DNA of 28,162 bases from JBJXGC01 sp046154545. GTDB taxonomy: Bacteria > Chloroflexota > Dehalococcoidia > Tepidiformales > Tepidiformaceae. Position 1 is the first letter of the stretch. Each line of letters begins with the position of its first letter. A program made the position numbers and the translations under genes. Shown here piece by piece: positions 15,852 through 22,361 of this stretch. The notes below the pieces were generated by a model. It had not been told where the DNA came from. It saw only the letters and a list, made by a program, of their open reading frames with translations, and did no database searches. The stretch spans positions 1 to 28,162 of the forward strand of contig JBJXGC010000275.1 of the NCBI GenBank assembly GCA_046154545.1. The letters are read 5' to 3'.

Positions 15852-16680
15852 GGAGTCCTGGGACCTGCTGCTCATCCCGCTCGGCCTGGCCGTCGGCACG
15901 TTCGGTACCCTGGTGGGTGCTGGCGGCGGCTTCGTCCTCGTGCCGGTGCTCCTCCTCGTCTATCCGGACCGCGAACCGGACGTGATTACCTCCATGTCGC
16001 TGCTCGTGGTCTGCGCCAATGCCGCCTCGGGGAGCCTCGCCTACGCCCGTCAGCGCCGCATCGACTACGCCAGCGGCGCCTGGTTCGCCATCGGGACCTT
16101 CCCGGGCGCCATCCTCGGGGCGCTGGCGGTCGGTTACGCGCCCCGGCGGGTATTCGACGCCATCTTCGGAGGCGTCTTGCTCGCCCTCGGCCTCTTCCTC
16201 ATCACCCGGCGTGGAGTGACGGCAATCCAGCCGCCGATCACTGGCCGGGGCGTCGTCCGCCGCACCATCAGAGACCGCGACGGCCTCCAGTTCGTCTACT
16301 CGTTTCAACTCTGGAAAGGAGTCCTGATCAGCACAGGCGTGGGCTTCATCAGCAGCCTCCTCGGCATCGGCGGGGGCGTGATCCAGGTCCCGATCATGGC
16401 CACCGTCCTGCACTTTCCCATCCATGTCGCCACCGCAACGTCGCAATTCGTGCTGATGTTCATGTCGGCCGAAGGGTCAGCCGTGCATCTCATCACCGGC
16501 ACACTCGGCTGGGACCGCTCCCTCGCCCAGGCCGCCTTGCTCGCCGCTGGCGCCGTCCCCGGAGCGCAACTGGGCGCGATCCTCTCCCGGAGGTTGCGCG
16601 GACCGGTAATCATCCGGGCGCTCTCCATCGCCCTCTTGTTGGTCGGTGCCCGCCTCGCCCTCAAGGCCGCGGGCATCTGA
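15850..16680 (+). CDS. TSUP (TauE/SafE) family membrane permease
   Basis: A 276-residue membrane protein with about eight hydrophobic segments in two halves. Each half begins with the family's glycine-rich motif: GTFGTLVGAGGGFVLVPVLL near residue 17 and GFISSLLGIGGGVIQVPIM near residue 170. TSUP proteins export or import sulfite, sulfoacetate, sulfonates or other organic anions; the substrate cannot be inferred here because no sulfur-metabolism gene is adjacent. The GTG at 15850 has only a weak upstream GCGAGG, and it lies in an inverted repeat. It converges on the sortase gene with an 11-bp gap. Confidence 0.85.
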   Translation: MESWDLLLIPLGLAVGTFGTLVGAGGGFVLVPVLLLVYPDREPDVITSMSLLVVCANAASGSLAYARQRRIDYASGAWFAIGTFPGAILGALAVGYAPRRVFDAIFGGVLLALGLFLITRRGVTAIQPPITGRGVVRRTIRDRDGLQFVYSFQLWKGVLISTGVGFISSLLGIGGGVIQVPIMATVLHFPIHVATATSQFVLMFMSAEGSAVHLITGTLGWDRSLAQAALLAAGAVPGAQLGAILSRRLRGPVIIRALSIALLLVGARLALKAAGI

Positions 16681-16691
16681 AGCGCCCAGCC

Positions 16692-17402
16692 TCAGGGACC
16701 CACGGCCTCCGCGAGGACGACCGTCCGCAACGGGTACTCCCCCTCGTTGGCCGGGCCACTGCAGGTCATGAGGGTGATGCTCTCGATGCCTTCACGTCCC
16801 GACAGGATCGCGCCCATGTCGATCGCTCCGAGGGCGTAGTCAATCGTGGAGGTGACACGATAGCGATGACGGTTTCCGTCGCTCAGGACCACGGCCACTT
16901 CATCGCCCTCTTCCAGCGTCGAGAGCCGGAAGAATACCCCGGGCACACCTCGATACTCAAAGTGGGCAGCGAAAAAGGTCGCGCCCCCGGTACCGGGCAA
17001 CGATGCATAGCCGGGGTTCCACCCGATCGTCCGTGTGTCCTGGGGCACATCGATTCGCCCGAAGTTATCGAGTCCGTACCGCCCCGCCCGCGCCTCCACA
17101 CCAACGGCCGGGATGGACACCGACGTCACGTCCGCGCCCTCCAGCGGCGGCGGCGGGACCGGATCAGTCTCGTCTTTGCCGTAACGCTCGACAGCCAGTT
17201 CCACTTCAGCGATGAACCGGTCATCCACCGCTGTGGCCATCCCGGTCGCCGGGTCCCGGCCGATGTAGCGAAGCTGTTCGCCGATCCCGGCCGGCCTCAT
17301 CGCCGGTGATTCGGCACCCGCAGCGGCGCGCGGGAAACCACCCGCCAACAGCAGCGTGACGCCAGCCGCGGCGGCCAGGCCCAGCCGTTGTAACCGTCTC
17401 AT
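16692..17402 (-). CDS. Sortase family cysteine transpeptidase
   Basis: A 236-residue exported protein. A basic N-terminus (MRRLQR) and hydrophobic stretch (about 7-28, ending AAAGA) form a signal peptide or anchor. The sortase domain spans about 90-234 with all three catalytic residues: H147 in FFAAHFEYRG, C214 in LMTCSG (TLxTC-type) and R226 in YPLRTVV. Sortases cleave a C-terminal sorting signal and attach proteins to the cell surface. The sequence is closest in style to class E/F enzymes of Actinobacteria and Chloroflexota. No LPxTG-type substrate is visible nearby. The ATG at 17402 is chosen because the signal peptide begins there; the open frame extends 113 codons upstream but is not protein-like. 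No Shine-Dalgarno is present and an extended -10 lies 6 bp upstream. Confidence 0.87.
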   Translation of the reverse strand: MRRLQRLGLAAAAGVTLLLAGGFPRAAAGAESPAMRPAGIGEQLRYIGRDPATGMATAVDDRFIAEVELAVERYGKDETDPVPPPPLEGADVTSVSIPAVGVEARAGRYGLDNFGRIDVPQDTRTIGWNPGYASLPGTGGATFFAAHFEYRGVPGVFFRLSTLEEGDEVAVVLSDGNRHRYRVTSTIDYALGAIDMGAILSGREGIESITLMTCSGPANEGEYPLRTVVLAEAVGP

Positions 17403-17408
17403 CGGACC

Positions 17409-17417
17409 ATTGTAGCA
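17409..17417 (-). promoter_or_regulatory. Extended -10 promoter predicting a leaderless sortase mRNA
   Basis: On the minus strand TGCTACAAT gives the extended -10 TGn joined to TACAAT (5 of 6 matches). Six bases separate it from the ATG at 17402, so transcription should start on or next to the start codon. No -35 hexamer is evident, consistent with an extended -10 promoter. Confidence 0.5.
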
Positions 17418-17484
17418 ACTGCCGGGCAGCCGCGAGATCGGGGGACACGCGCAGGCTATGTGAAGGACCCCACACAAACCACGA

Positions 17485-17513
17485 TTGACAATTAACCTAT
17501 CGCCCCGTACGGT
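17485..17513 (+). promoter_or_regulatory. Promoter of the short leader/terminator unit
   Basis: A perfect -35 TTGACA (17485-17490), 17-bp spacer and TACGGT (17508-17513, 3 of 6) are followed by a likely start near 17520. The strong -35 is unusual in this GC-rich window and points to a real, possibly regulated, transcript. Confidence 0.5.
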
Positions 17514-17559
17514 CGTTATCAGTAGAGAACAGGGAAGAAGTTCCCGGCGGAGGTGTTTC

Positions 17560-17598
17560 ATGAACACTCGCATCGATATCGGCGCCACCAGTGGGTAG
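17560..17598 (+). CDS. Tiny 12-codon ORF with a strong ribosome-binding site
   Basis: The ORF encodes MNTRIDIGATSG and ends in TAG. It is preceded by GGCGGAGGTG 6 bp before the ATG, one of the best ribosome-binding sites in the window, and lies between a TTGACA promoter and a strong terminator 30 bp downstream. It may be a leader peptide whose translation controls termination, or a stand-alone micropeptide. Its first six residues (M-N-T-R-I-D) resemble those of the 35-residue ORF at 17864 (M-N-S-R-S-D), and the first 18 nucleotides of the two ORFs match at 14 positions. I do not recognise a family, and nothing about function can be read from so short a peptide. Confidence 0.45.
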   Translation: MNTRIDIGATSG

Positions 17599-17627
17599 CG
17601 GCCTTCTCGCGATCGGCAACCACGGCT

Positions 17628-17666
17628 AACGCCGTACCGCCGTAAGCGGTACGGCGTTCTTGTTTC
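17628..17666 (+). terminator. Intrinsic terminator with 13-bp perfect stem
   Basis: AACGCCGTACCGC (17628-17640), loop CGTAA, and GCGGTACGGCGTT (17646-17658) are exact complements, followed by the T-rich CTTGTTTC. A competing 5-bp hairpin, ACGGC (17622-17626) with GCCGT (17631-17635), would disrupt the left arm, so an attenuation switch is conceivable. It ends the short unit beginning at the 17485 promoter. Confidence 0.8.
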
Positions 17667-17795
17667 CCGGGGTCGCCCTTCGTACACGCCAGCGGGACAT
17701 CCCTGGCACAGAGATTCGCACCAGGTGGGGAAAACACTCACCTCACGACATCATCGACCAGGCATTCGCCACACCGTCTGCGTTGCTACATGACG

Positions 17796-17824
17796 CGGAC
17801 ATCATGCACGCACGCTGCGATAAC
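17796..17824 (+). promoter_or_regulatory. Candidate promoter of the small-protein operon
   Basis: CGGACA (17796-17801) and GATAAC (17819-17824) are 17 bp apart, each matching consensus at 4 of 6 positions. The ORF at 17864 follows after a plausible 30-35 nt leader containing AAGGAGG. Confidence 0.35.
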
Positions 17825-17863
17825 ACACGCCCAGTACTGTGCAGGACAAGGAGGCCAACTAGG

Positions 17864-17971
17864 ATGAACAGCCGGTCCGATCACTGGTCCCTGACCACGG
17901 TCCCCCATTCACCATCACCGCAACCACACACTGCGTCCTCCGGAGAACGCGAGGACAGGAAAGGACACTGA
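17864..17971 (+). CDS. Small hypothetical protein (35 aa)
   Basis: The peptide begins MNSRSDHWSLTT and continues as a Ser/Pro/His-rich, then charged tail (EREDRKGH). A consensus-like ribosome-binding site, AAGGAGG (17848-17854), lies 9 bp upstream. The stop is 2 bp before the ATG of the next small gene, whose ribosome-binding site lies inside this ORF's 3' end, implying coupled translation. I recognise no domain. It has no membrane segment or signal peptide. It could be a real small protein or a translated leader that opens up the next gene's ribosome-binding site. Confidence 0.5.
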   Translation: MNSRSDHWSLTTVPHSPSPQPHTASSGEREDRKGH

Positions 17972-17973
17972 AC

Positions 17974-18186
17974 ATGTTCGGTAACGGACTGAATTCCACA
18001 GATATCCGCACATACCGTCGGCACGACTGGACGATCTTCGGAGGCGACCCGGAGCCCGAGTGGCTCCGGCGAGCGGCCGAGTACCGCCGGGTCCTCGCGG
18101 AAGCGAAAGACGCAACGCCGCTACGGGCGCGACGCACCCGGCGCAAGCCGGCCCGGCTCTCGCTCTTCCGGCGGACCGCGGAATGA
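17974..18186 (+). CDS. Small basic hypothetical protein A (70 aa), paralogue of the next gene
   Basis: An unrecognised 70-residue protein. The N-terminal 20 residues are polar (STDIRTYRRHDW). A middle segment GGDPEPEWLRRAAEYRRVLAEAK (about 23-45) is predicted helical, and the last 25 residues are strongly basic (RARRTRRKPARLSLFRR). The ribosome-binding site AGGAAAGGA lies 6-14 bp upstream. The middle segment matches the next gene product in the pattern G-D-x-E-P, then paired arginines, E, and RVL with Ala/Lys, so the two are probably related by duplication. The basic tail suggests contact with nucleic acid or membrane phosphates, which is inference only. Confidence 0.65.
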   Translation: MFGNGLNSTDIRTYRRHDWTIFGGDPEPEWLRRAAEYRRVLAEAKDATPLRARRTRRKPARLSLFRRTAE

Positions 18187-18202
18187 ACCAACAACAACCC
18201 TT

Positions 18203-18221
18203 CGCCGGGCCAAACCCGGCG
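18203..18221 (+). repeat. Intercistronic 7-bp hairpin
   Basis: CGCCGGG (18203-18209), loop CCAAA and CCCGGCG (18215-18221) form a perfect stem in the 62-bp gap between the two related small genes. There is no T-run, so it is more likely an RNA-stability or processing element than a terminator. Confidence 0.45.
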
Positions 18222-18248
18222 GCCACAGAAGCATGAGGTAATGCAACG

Positions 18249-18458
18249 ATGATCCCGAGTATCAGTCCCTACGATGTCCGCGCGGAGGTCAGCCGGCGCG
18301 GATCCGTCTACCCCGGTGACGCCGAGCCGGCGTCGCTCGTCCGCCGGTCCGAGCACAAGCGCGTTCTCCTGGCGGCTCGCAAGGCCGAGCGCGCCGCCGG
18401 CGCCCGGCACCCTCGGCTTGTCGGCCGGCTTCGGCTGGTCCTTCGCCTCGGCCAGTGA
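18249..18458 (+). CDS. Small basic hypothetical protein B (69 aa), paralogue of the preceding gene
   Basis: An unrecognised 69-residue protein resembling the upstream 70-residue one. Shared features are the polar N-terminus with a VSRRG/YRRHD-type arginine pair, YPGDAEPASLVRRSEHKRVL near residues 21-40, the Ala/Arg-rich helix after it, and a basic C-terminus (RLVGRLRLVLR). GAGGT lies 9-13 bp before the ATG at 18249. It ends 22 bp before a very strong terminator, closing the small-protein operon. The similarity in length, layout and central motif is good evidence that both are real genes. Confidence 0.65.
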   Translation: MIPSISPYDVRAEVSRRGSVYPGDAEPASLVRRSEHKRVLLAARKAERAAGARHPRLVGRLRLVLRLGQ

Positions 18459-18480
18459 CCCCGGCCACAGACTCGCCTAA

Positions 18481-18516
18481 GAGAAAGGCCCGCCCCAAAC
18501 AGGGCGGGCCTTTCTC
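18481..18516. terminator. Bidirectional terminator with 15-bp perfect stem
   Basis: GAGAAAGGCCCGCCC (18481-18495), loop CAAACA, and GGGCGGGCCTTTCTC (18502-18516) are exact complements. The A/T-containing ends of the stem supply a TTTCTC run on plus and TTTCTC on minus, so it can stop the small-protein operon (plus) and the diiron-like gene (minus, ending at 18548). Confidence 0.88.
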
Positions 18517-18547
18517 GTGAATGTCGCGACACATCTCCCGTACGGAC

Positions 18548-19780
18548 TCAGCCGTCGAGCGCCTGCTGGAAACGGGGCGCGAACTTGTCGCGCGTGAACG
18601 TCGCTTTCTTCAGGTTCGCGACATAGTCGTCCGCCTGCAGCTTGCGGAACGCCTTAAGCTTCGTCATCCCGGCTTCGATGTTGGATCGGCCGCCACCGAG
18701 GAGGATGGCCAGCGGTTCGGCGACGACCGGGTCCTGCCACTCCAGCGACACCCGGTGCTCGGCCTTCCAGAAGTAGAGGTTCTGCTCCTGGCGATAGTCC
18801 ACCTTCTTGAAGAGGAAGTGCTTCAGCCGCTCGACGTGATAGTCCATCAACCGCTGGCGATCGCGCGCGCAATACGCATAGAGGTCGCGTTCGAGCTGGT
18901 TCTGGGCGAGCATGTCGCCGTTTTTGAACAGCGTCAGCAGGGCGCTGTCCTGGACAAAGAGGAGGGCCATCAGCTCCGGGTAGCTACGGGCCTCCTGGAC
19001 GGCGCGGTTGTAGTCCGTCGGCGCCTGGAGGCCGAGGCCGCCGCCGTTGGCGAGGGCGCGCTTGCGGAACGCCTCGGACATTTTCGCGAGGTCGTAGATG
19101 ACCGTCGCCAGGAAGAACTTCACCTCGTGATAGCCGTAGCTGATCTCGGGAAGCCAGCCGCCGAGGACGCTGGCTTCGTAATAGGCGCGTTCGCTCATCT
19201 CCGTCATGAGCTGACAGACGGCCTTCTCGGTGTCGTCGGGCAGGGCTTCGAGGCTCGCCCAGCGGAGGTCGGTTGACGGCACCCAGCGGTCGCGGATGGC
19301 GACCTCGTACAGCGGCACCACGCAGTCCGCCCAGATCGGCGCCTTCTCGAAAATCGTGTAACCCATGTCCTCGAGCGTGGCCGCCGGGTACGAGCCCCGG
19401 GCGATTTCGGAACGGATGGTCCAGACATCGGGGATGTCGCCATACGTACCGACGTTCAGGTCCTGGATCGTAAGGCCCATGGCCGGGTCGGCCGGGCGGG
19501 CCTTGATCCCCCATTCCGTGGGCACATCCATCCACGAGTAATCCGGCTTGAAGAAGGCGCCGCCTTCGCCCTCCAGGAACTGGCTCGCGGTTGGGCCGTC
19601 GATGTTGGCGCTGAGGGCCTGCCAGATCTCCTGCATCGAATGGCCGGCCCCGAGGGCTCGCTCAAGGAGGCCATCGGGCCAGCCGAGGTCGCGGGCCTTG
19701 TCGCGGGCAGCGTCATCGATCTCCTCGAGGACGACCCCGCCCGTGCCACCGAAGAAGCCGGGGCTGCTTGATTGGGACAT
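18548..19780 (-). CDS. Ferritin-like diiron-family paralogue lacking most metal ligands
   Basis: A 410-residue protein homologous over about 300 residues to the upstream gene product: NVGTYGD, LPDDTEKAVCQLMTE, GGWLPEIS, FRKRALANGGGL and PLAILLGGGRSNI all have counterparts. It has an extra 60-70 residue N-terminal region. The diiron ligands are mostly lost. One glutamate remains (E197), but the first ExxH is L231-A-K-M234, the following glutamate falls at D278/S279, and the second ExxH is R308-Q-R-L311. Ferritin fold helices look intact, so it is probably a folded but metal-free partner, possibly an allosteric or scaffold subunit of the active paralogue. The ATG at 19780 has GGAGGAG upstream. 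It lies 66 bp after its paralogue, with a hairpin between. Confidence 0.8.
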   Translation of the reverse strand: MSQSSSPGFFGGTGGVVLEEIDDAARDKARDLGWPDGLLERALGAGHSMQEIWQALSANIDGPTASQFLEGEGGAFFKPDYSWMDVPTEWGIKARPADPAMGLTIQDLNVGTYGDIPDVWTIRSEIARGSYPAATLEDMGYTIFEKAPIWADCVVPLYEVAIRDRWVPSTDLRWASLEALPDDTEKAVCQLMTEMSERAYYEASVLGGWLPEISYGYHEVKFFLATVIYDLAKMSEAFRKRALANGGGLGLQAPTDYNRAVQEARSYPELMALLFVQDSALLTLFKNGDMLAQNQLERDLYAYCARDRQRLMDYHVERLKHFLFKKVDYRQEQNLYFWKAEHRVSLEWQDPVVAEPLAILLGGGRSNIEAGMTKLKAFRKLQADDYVANLKKATFTRDKFAPRFQQALDG

Positions 19781-19800
19781 GGCTTATCTCCTCCGAAAGG

Positions 19801-19826
19801 GAAGCCCCACCGGGCGGTGGGGCTTC
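19801..19826 (-). promoter_or_regulatory. Intercistronic hairpin between the two diiron-family genes
   Basis: GAAGCCCCACC and GGTGGGGCTTC form an 11-bp perfect stem with a 4-nt loop. On the minus strand it is followed by CCCTTTC and then the ribosome-binding site of the downstream gene. It could be a partial terminator setting the ratio of the two proteins, or an mRNA-processing barrier. The T-run is too weak for a full terminator. Confidence 0.55.
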
Positions 19827-19846
19827 GACGTGTTCACCGATCCGGC

Positions 19847-20887
19847 CTAGATCGGGTCGAGGAACGGGGCCATGGCCGGCCCGAGCCGGTAGCGGCGGTC
19901 ACCGAGGCCCGCGACCTCCAGCCGGTGGATGTACTCGTTCACCTGGCGCTTGCGGAGGAGGAGGAACTTCTGGATACCCTCGTCGAACTTGTCCTTGCCG
20001 CCGCCGAGGAGGATGGCGAGCGACTCCATGACTTCGCGAAGGGTGATGTCGCCCGAAGCCCCGCCGGCGCCGTCCCCGTCCGCCTTGTCGAGGTAGTGGT
20101 GGATCTCCTCGCGCCGCTCCGGTTCCGTATCGAGCACGTACTTGAGGTGCATGACGCCGAAGGCGAGATGGCGCGATTCGTCCTGGGCGCTCATCCGGAA
20201 GATGCGCTTGTCGCAGTCGGTCTGGCCGATCATCTCGCCCATCCGGAACATCGACTGGACGAAGCCCTCGGCCTGGACGTGCATGAGGACGGACATCTCG
20301 GTGAAGTCCCTGGCCTCGATCAGCGAGCGGAGGCCGTTCTCGCCCTGGGCGAGGAGCCCACCGCCGTTGGCCAGGGCGCGCTTGCGGAAGACATCCGTGT
20401 GGCGCGCTTCGTCCATGATCTGGGAGGCGAGGAAGAGCCCGCACTCGAAGTCCTGGGCGGAGATCTGCGGGAGCCACTGGCCCGGCACGTCGCCGGCGAT
20501 GAACTCGACTTCAGTGAGCATCGTGCAGAGCTGGCACATGGCCCGCTCGAGGTCGTCGGGCAGCTCCTGGAGCGTGTTCCAGGGGATATCCCGGGCCGAG
20601 GACCACTGCCGCTGCGTCGCCTCTTCATAGAGCATGATGCAGTTCTCGGACCAAACATCGGCCTTGTTCTGGTAGTTGGTGCCAAAGCGGTGGGCGCCAG
20701 CCCGTGGCGTGGCACCGCGCATGCGATAGGTCATGTCGCCACCGCCCCGGGCGGCGTCGCCGTACTTGCCGAGGTTGACTTCCTTGAGCGTCAGCCCCTT
20801 CTTCCCGGGTGTGGCGCTCGTTGGGTCGTCGTAGAGGTCAAGCCAGGAAAGGTCGAGTCCGGATTCGGTCGCCGGGGCTGCCGCCAT
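19847..20887 (-). CDS. Ferritin-like diiron oxygenase/oxidase
   Basis: A 346-residue protein with a complete carboxylate-bridged diiron site: E126 (or E128), E160-A-R-H163, E207, and E237-S-R-H240 in the sequence QDESRHLAFG. The spacing is that of the RNR-R2-like part of the ferritin superfamily, which includes R2-like ligand-binding oxidases and N-oxygenases of AurF type. No radical or ribonucleotide-reductase partner is present, and the substrate is unknown. The ATG at 20887 is preferred because AAGGAG lies 8 bp upstream; a GTG at 20896 would overlap that ribosome-binding site. It is the first gene of a two-gene unit with its ligand-deficient paralogue, behind a good promoter. Confidence 0.85.
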   Translation of the reverse strand: MAAAPATESGLDLSWLDLYDDPTSATPGKKGLTLKEVNLGKYGDAARGGGDMTYRMRGATPRAGAHRFGTNYQNKADVWSENCIMLYEEATQRQWSSARDIPWNTLQELPDDLERAMCQLCTMLTEVEFIAGDVPGQWLPQISAQDFECGLFLASQIMDEARHTDVFRKRALANGGGLLAQGENGLRSLIEARDFTEMSVLMHVQAEGFVQSMFRMGEMIGQTDCDKRIFRMSAQDESRHLAFGVMHLKYVLDTEPERREEIHHYLDKADGDGAGGASGDITLREVMESLAILLGGGKDKFDEGIQKFLLLRKRQVNEYIHRLEVAGLGDRRYRLGPAMAPFLDPI

Positions 20888-20923
20888 CGTAGTCACTCCT
20901 TCAGCGTCGTGCGTTGCGTCACC

Positions 20924-20952
20924 AGTGTACGCGCGGGCGATCGGGCTGTGAA
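20924..20952 (-). promoter_or_regulatory. Promoter of the diiron gene pair
   Basis: On the minus strand TTCACA (plus 20947-20952, 5 of 6) and TACACT (plus 20924-20929, 4 of 6) are exactly 17 bp apart. A start near 20917 gives a leader of about 30 nt before the ATG at 20887. Confidence 0.6.
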
Positions 20953-21045
20953 GCGAAGGGGTGGGTTCGGACGTGGCGTGGAGAAGGCGCGTCAGGGGTC
21001 GCTTCTCGTTCGTGCCGACCCCGGGCAGCCGCCGCGCCGGATGGA

Positions 21046-21723
21046 TCAGCCCTCGATCCGGAACTCGGTGACTCGGGCTGGCGGGTCCAGGTTGGCGACG
21101 CGGATGACCAGGGTGCTGGTCCCCCGCCGCCAGGTGCAGAAGAGGCTGCCGGCGGCCCCTTCGCAGCGGTCGAAGCTCCAGGCGCCGTTGGCCTGGGCGG
21201 CGAGGGCGACGGCGGCCGCGGTAGCCTCCGGGCCACTGATGGCGAGGAGGGCTTCCTCGCTGCCGGCCCGCCAGGCGTCCAGGAACTCCTGCGCTACCTC
21301 CTGGCTCGTCAGCTCCGCGAACGTGAACCCGGTGGCCAGGCGTGGAGGATCGACGTTGCGGACGCTGATGCGAATGCGCTCGCCGGGGCGGACCCAGGTG
21401 CAGACGAGGCTGCCGGCGGCGCCCTGGCAGTTCGAGAAGGCCCAGCCACTGGTCACGGCGGCAGACTGCGCAGCCGCGATCGCGCTCAACTCGCCGTAGA
21501 GCGAGAGCGTCTCGTCGTCCTCGGCCTGCCAGGCGTCGAAGAAGATCTTAGCGATGCTCTCGGCTGAAGGCGTTTCGTCGGCGGCGATGAACGGGACGAA
21601 GGCGACGAAGGGGCCCACCGGCTCGGCGCGCGCCGTGGACGGGCCACGCGGCGCCGAGATGGCTGTGGCTCCCAGTACGAACAGCACCAGTGCAAGGCCG
21701 AGTGAGGCCGGGCGAAATCTCAC
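21046..21723 (-). CDS. Exported protein with two copies of one unrecognised domain
   Basis: A 225-residue protein. The first 33 residues are a signal peptide (MRFRPASLGLALVLFVLG, then a probable cleavage near ARA-EP). The mature part is two related repeats, about 55-135 and 141-223. Each has an amphipathic helix (ESIAKIFFDAWQA / EVAQEFLDAWRAG), an Ala-rich stretch, the motif C-[QE]-GAAGSL-x-CTW with two cysteines nine residues apart (C99/C108 and C187/C196), a beta strand, and N-[VL]-DPP. The cysteine pairs probably form disulfides outside the membrane. The family is not recognised; a small-ligand or cell-surface binding role is only a guess. The GTG start has GGAGGT 8 bp upstream. Confidence 0.72.
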   Translation of the reverse strand: MRFRPASLGLALVLFVLGATAISAPRGPSTARAEPVGPFVAFVPFIAADETPSAESIAKIFFDAWQAEDDETLSLYGELSAIAAAQSAAVTSGWAFSNCQGAAGSLVCTWVRPGERIRISVRNVDPPRLATGFTFAELTSQEVAQEFLDAWRAGSEEALLAISGPEATAAAVALAAQANGAWSFDRCEGAAGSLFCTWRRGTSTLVIRVANLDPPARVTEFRIEG

Positions 21724-21834
21724 GGGCGCCTACCTCCGCGCGGACGGCCAGCATACCCGAATCGACCCCACAGTGATCACCCAAAGAGGTGCAGCCACGG
21801 GTACACTGCGCGTGGAGAAATGGGAGGACACACG

Positions 21835-22278
21835 TTGACGACCCAGACCCCTGGCGCCCCGAAGCGGCTCGGCCACATCGCGCTGCGCGTCCGCGACGTC
21901 CCGCGGGCGGCGAAGTTCTATTGCGAGATCCTGGGGCTGGACCTTCGAATGGAGGGCCGCGGCGTCGCCTTCCTCGGCATCCGCGAAGACTCCTCGCACG
22001 AACTCGCGCTGTTCCCCCTCCCGGCTGACGCGCCCGGGCCCGAAGCCGGCCGCGTGGGCATGTACCACATGGCCTGGGAGATGCCGTCGTTTGCCGAGCT
22101 GGCCACGCTCCACCAGCGACTGCTCTCGAGCGGCGTCCCGATCGCGGGCTACAGCGACGGACAATGCAACGTGATGTTCCTCGACCCCGACGGCAACGAA
22201 CTCGAAGCGATCTGGGAACCATCGGCGGCCGAGCTCGCGGCGCTGGAAGGCGACGAGCTTCCCCGCCTGCCCCGCTGA
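21835..22278 (+). CDS. VOC-superfamily protein (glyoxalase / extradiol dioxygenase fold)
   Basis: A 147-residue protein with one pair of beta-alpha-beta-beta-beta modules. The putative metal triad is H14 (GHIALRV), the histidine of GMYHMAWEM and the glutamate of DPDGNELEAI, as in type I extradiol dioxygenases and glyoxalases. The motif FYCEILGLDL is typical of the family. The likely activity is dioxygen-dependent ring cleavage, an isomerase step or a lyase step; the substrate is unknown. TTG at 21835 is preferred because GGGAGGA ends 6 bp before it; an ATG at 21820 overlaps that ribosome-binding site. It is upstream of the amidohydrolase and may belong to the same catabolic group. Confidence 0.82.
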   Translation: MTTQTPGAPKRLGHIALRVRDVPRAAKFYCEILGLDLRMEGRGVAFLGIREDSSHELALFPLPADAPGPEAGRVGMYHMAWEMPSFAELATLHQRLLSSGVPIAGYSDGQCNVMFLDPDGNELEAIWEPSAAELAALEGDELPRLPR

Positions 22279-22361
22279 GCCTGGCGGGCGGCTGCCCTGA
22301 CCTGCTCGCGGGCGCCCGCGGGTATCGGCAGGCGGAACACCCAAACCGCTTTCCGAAGGCG

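Noticed and set aside
17527..17543. LexA-like GAAC ... GTTC pair before the 12-codon ORF
   Set aside because: The 9-bp spacing does not match the LexA boxes I know, and the bases are better explained as the GGGAA-GAAG-TTCCC mini-hairpin.
17660..17971. 103-codon ORF with a TTG start over the small-gene leader
   Set aside because: It begins in the terminator T-run without a ribosome-binding site; the ATG at 17864 in the same frame has AAGGAGG and is preferred.
19772..21499. Long plus-strand ORF (575 codons) across the diiron gene and the exported protein
   Set aside because: It is antisense to two supported genes and their promoter region, is low-complexity (Glu/Val/Ala-rich) and has no domain.
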